Source: Pichia kudriavzevii
Taxonomy: Eukaryota > Ascomycota > Pichiomycetes > Pichiales > Pichiaceae
DNA length: 64,000 bases
Direction: 5' to 3'
Assembly: GCF_003054445.1 (NCBI RefSeq)
Contig: NC_042508.1
Location: forward strand, 1-64,000
The notes below the pieces were generated by a model, which saw only the letters and a program-made list of their open reading frames with translations, was not told the origin of the DNA and did no database searches. Shown one piece after another: positions 61,558 through 64,000 of this stretch (position 1 is the first letter of the stretch; every line of letters starts with the position of its first letter). A program made the translations under genes and the position numbers.

Positions 61558-62013
61558 ATGGTCTCTCCTTACCTCCCCTTCCTAGCGGCATTACCAATCA
61601 CTAAACCTATTCCCGGCGACTCCCCGATTGAAAATTGTGACATCACAACCCACCAATCTCTAAAATTACGCAGTGTTGATCTATCGCCAAACCCGCCTGA
61701 ACGAGGTGCCAACTTGACCATCACGGCCACCGGCTGGTTGGACGACGACATTGTTGACGGAGCATACGTGGACGTTGTTGTCAACTACGGCTATATCAGA
61801 CTTATCTCCCAAACCTACGATCTATGTGAACAGCTTCCAAACGTGGACATGACATGTCCAATCGAGAGAGGCGACTACAAGTTGACCAAGGAGGTTGAAA
61901 TCCCAGGCGAGGTCCCTCCTGGTCAGTATACCGTCTTTGCGAGGGCGTATAACGCCAATGATGAGATGATCACCTGTCTAACCGGTTCGGTCAACTTCGA
62001 GGCGCTCATATAG
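61558..62013 (+). CDS. NPC2: NPC2-type sterol/phospholipid transfer protein (ML domain)
   Basis: The 151-residue product has the ML fold: KPIPGDSPIENCD, then LRSVDLSPNPPERGANLTITATG, DGAYVDVVVNYGYIRLISQTYDLCE, CPIERGDYKLTKEVEIPGEVPPGQY (given by its ends) and ARAYNANDEMITCLTGSVNF. This matches yeast Npc2, a vacuolar lumenal protein that passes sterols to Ncr1. Six cysteines could form the usual disulphides. The expected signal peptide is weak: MVSPYLPFLAALPIT is short. The frame is open upstream to about 61450 without another ATG, so a missed upstream exon remains possible. Confidence 0.85.
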   Translation: MVSPYLPFLAALPITKPIPGDSPIENCDITTHQSLKLRSVDLSPNPPERGANLTITATGWLDDDIVDGAYVDVVVNYGYIRLISQTYDLCEQLPNVDMTCPIERGDYKLTKEVEIPGEVPPGQYTVFARAYNANDEMITCLTGSVNFEALI

Positions 62014-62073
62014 GCCCACTAGGAGCTAATACACCACTTGTTGTATATACATGTGTGTAAAAGTAATACATAC

Positions 62074-63246
62074 CTACTGTAATAAGGGTGCACGATCGCC
62101 GTCGCTAGTTCCAGTATTGGCTATAGGAGGCACCTGAGATAGCTCCAACTCTTCAAGCTCCTGGGCAAGCATCTCATCAACAATTATGCGCTTTTTGATC
62201 TTTTTGAGTTGCCATTTCAATGGGATAAACCTAACATAACCTTCTCTTTCGAAAACTGTCCTTGACTTTAATAGTAATATGATGAACAACCAAAACCCAA
62301 TATAACTGATGACACTACCGTACGTTGCCGTGTTGGTCCATCCTAGTAGTGCATTGAAAATCATCCACCCACCATCGGTCAAACCATTACAACAGTTGAC
62401 ATGCCATATAGTATTTGCAACATCATAACTTCCCGGACCAGAACCGGTCTCACTAGTATCCTGACCGACTTTCTGAACAAACCTTTCCAATTCGAAAAAC
62501 CAAACACCCCTAGACATTAGTCCCGCCGCAACCAAGTAGAGGAAACAAGTTGATGCAATCAAAAAATATTGAATAGACATTCTATTTCCACCACTGTATA
62601 AGATGCATCCAATGGTAACCCCGAGAATGGCACCCGCAGCAATAGCAAGCGGGAAGGAGGAAACTGGCTGGTTCACCCCTATACCACCAACGAAAACAAC
62701 AGCCTCCAACCCCTCTCTGAGAGTTGTGATAAAGGGCAAAAAGAACAAAAAGTACTTGTCCTTCAAATTCTGTTTTTGCATATCGGCAATAACAACTTCA
62801 TCCTCATTCCCTTGGTGGTGGTGGTGGTGATGGTGATGGTGCTGCTGCATCGACGAAACTAAACTTGCCTTCCACTTGTTCTTCATCGCATTGATCCTAA
62901 GTAGAGACACACCCATAATGGCAATAATGACACTGCTCAAGATGGAAAACATACCTTCCCATATTCTTTCCGTGTAACTCCACAAGTCGGTGCCAATAAA
63001 GTAAAAGAGCGTTATGAAAATTGCACCAATAATGGCACATATACTGACACCACTAAACGCCCCCGTCCAAACTTGCATCCTCATCGAATCATATTGTCTC
63101 CGATCGATTGTTAATTCACCACCTGCTGAATATGAGTTTTGTTTGATAAAGGACAAGAGAACAGAGACAATGATGGCCGCCTCAATGGTCTCCCTTAGAA
63201 TAATAAAGAAAATCTGTGGCGAAAATATAGCTTCAAAGTCTATCAT
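62074..63246 (-). CDS. FTH1: Vacuolar-type iron permease (Ftr1/Fth1 family)
   Basis: The 390-residue membrane protein has the two REXXE iron-transport motifs, RETIE in IFFIILRETIEAAIIVSVLL and REGLE in FITTLREGLEAVVFVGGIG. Blocks shared with Fth1 and not with Ftr1 are MIDFEAIFSPQIFFI, FYFIGTDLWSYTE, ETGSGPGSYDVANTIWHVN, CCNG and GWTNTATYGSVISY. Fth1 works with the multicopper oxidase Fet5 to release iron from the vacuole. The cytosolic loop at about residues 134-160 contains nine consecutive histidines followed by acidic residues. An upstream ATG at 63315 would add 23 residues; the 63246 start matches the family. Confidence 0.88.
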   Translation of the reverse strand: MIDFEAIFSPQIFFIILRETIEAAIIVSVLLSFIKQNSYSAGGELTIDRRQYDSMRMQVWTGAFSGVSICAIIGAIFITLFYFIGTDLWSYTERIWEGMFSILSSVIIAIMGVSLLRINAMKNKWKASLVSSMQQHHHHHHHHHQGNEDEVVIADMQKQNLKDKYFLFFLPFITTLREGLEAVVFVGGIGVNQPVSSFPLAIAAGAILGVTIGCILYSGGNRMSIQYFLIASTCFLYLVAAGLMSRGVWFFELERFVQKVGQDTSETGSGPGSYDVANTIWHVNCCNGLTDGGWMIFNALLGWTNTATYGSVISYIGFWLFIILLLKSRTVFEREGYVRFIPLKWQLKKIKKRIIVDEMLAQELEELELSQVPPIANTGTSDGDRAPLLQ

Positions 63247-64000
63247 GGTTATCCTGTCCGTGTACTTTTGAGGTGGTACTTGGTCTTGAAATTTGAAAGC
63301 AAATTGAATCTCCATCAGAAATCTCCTTATTAACGAAAAATTTCCCCAATTGGCAACGTTGTCTATTCGTCCCCTTTAAAATCACCAGAGTGCGGACAGT
63401 GTCAATTTGCACCTTGTGTTTGCACTTCTCCATTGGATAGATTCAGTTGAAGTCGGGCGATAAAGCCGGAGAAGTTTTGAATCAGAACATGTTCCCCTCA
63501 GGATGGAAATGTAGTTTCCCAAAGTAGGGGAAAGTACAGACCACGGTGTATATACTTGTAGTCATAGTTAGGATGGAATGGAGATATTTGTCTATAGCCT
63601 CACCCAGCGGACACCTGGTAGTTTGGATGGTGTGGACATGGCAAAGTATGGGTTCTGTCATGTCCACTCTGCACCAATGTTACAGGTACGGTTGCAAGAT
63701 GGACTAAGGAGCAAGCGGCATCTCTGAGGGAGCCCTAGTGTCCGTGATGTTTGTAGTGCCGTTTGGCTTTATCGGGTACAGGCTAGTTGGAATAGGGGAG
63801 GGGCGACGTGATAGAATATGTACCAATGGCATCTCTTCTCTGCCATTAAAAGCGCCGACACTACCGAGAGTCTCAAATCAAATACAAGGTCGTTCAACCG
63901 TGTATGTCAACAGACGTATTTGAGGGAGAGCAGTGCCGGCAACGACAGAGGTTCTACCTTTTGAGAGCTTCTTGCGAGTTGCAAATATCCAGCCGGGCTA
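63247..64000. other. Upstream region of FTH1, no further gene seen
   Basis: Apart from the possible 23-codon N-terminal extension of FTH1 (63247-63315), no coding, RNA or repeat feature is recognised up to the window end. Confidence 0.45.

Noticed and set aside
62074-63246. Plasma-membrane Ftr1
   Set aside because: Blocks such as GPGSYDV with WHVNCCNG and the start MIDFEAIFSPQIFFI are of the Fth1 type.

Overview
The window is nuclear DNA from a budding yeast (Saccharomycotina). The evidence is its compact gene spacing, rare short introns with a perfect TACTAAC branch site, a yeast-type THI5 with the CCCFC motif, divergent SNO/SNZ genes and a full-size PDR-type ABC pump. The protein set fits a Pichiaceae species such as Pichia/Issatchenkia; that assignment is inference from remembered protein similarity, not a search.

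Bases 1-13,500 look subtelomeric or accessory. They open with a 28-bp tandem repeat and then hold a heavily decayed class II aldolase/adducin-type pseudogene on the minus strand (about 1028-1960). An intact catabolic-looking cluster follows: an FAD amine/amino-acid oxidase, an Asp/Glu/hydantoin-type racemase, a Zn2Cys6 regulator, a frameshifted DHA1 drug:H+ antiporter gene, a Dal5-type permease and a ketopantoate-reductase-like dehydrogenase. Several promoters in this block share a TTCCGCA word close to GATA sites, which suggests a cluster-specific regulon under nitrogen control.

Bases 14,000-22,200 hold divergent THI5 and THI4 (thiamine pyrimidine and thiazole synthesis) and the pump SNQ2. 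THI4 has an 81-nt intron that splits its ATG start codon. From 22,600 to 42,200 there are housekeeping genes: an F-box-like gene, MTR10, SME1, a KAR5-like gene, PRP16 overlapping PAN6 tail to tail, a type-B carboxylesterase, MTD1, GLK1 flanked by two stand-alone eEF1B-gamma-type GST-domain paralogues, and a J-domain protein.

From 42,279 to 64,000 come SNO1/SNZ1 (pyridoxal phosphate synthase, sharing one promoter region), MDM12, HEM15, YCS4, YJU2, TAF4, RCL1, an intron-containing MVP1, a Rid-family protein ending in AKL, ENO1, NPC2 and FTH1. Themes that link genes across the window are B-vitamin synthesis (THI5, THI4, SNZ1, SNO1, PAN6, a KPR-like gene), glycolysis (GLK1, ENO1), splicing (SME1, PRP16, YJU2) and iron/haem (HEM15, FTH1). 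Several genes have open frames that run upstream of the real ATG through a non-ATG codon; the coordinates given here use the first family-consistent ATG.
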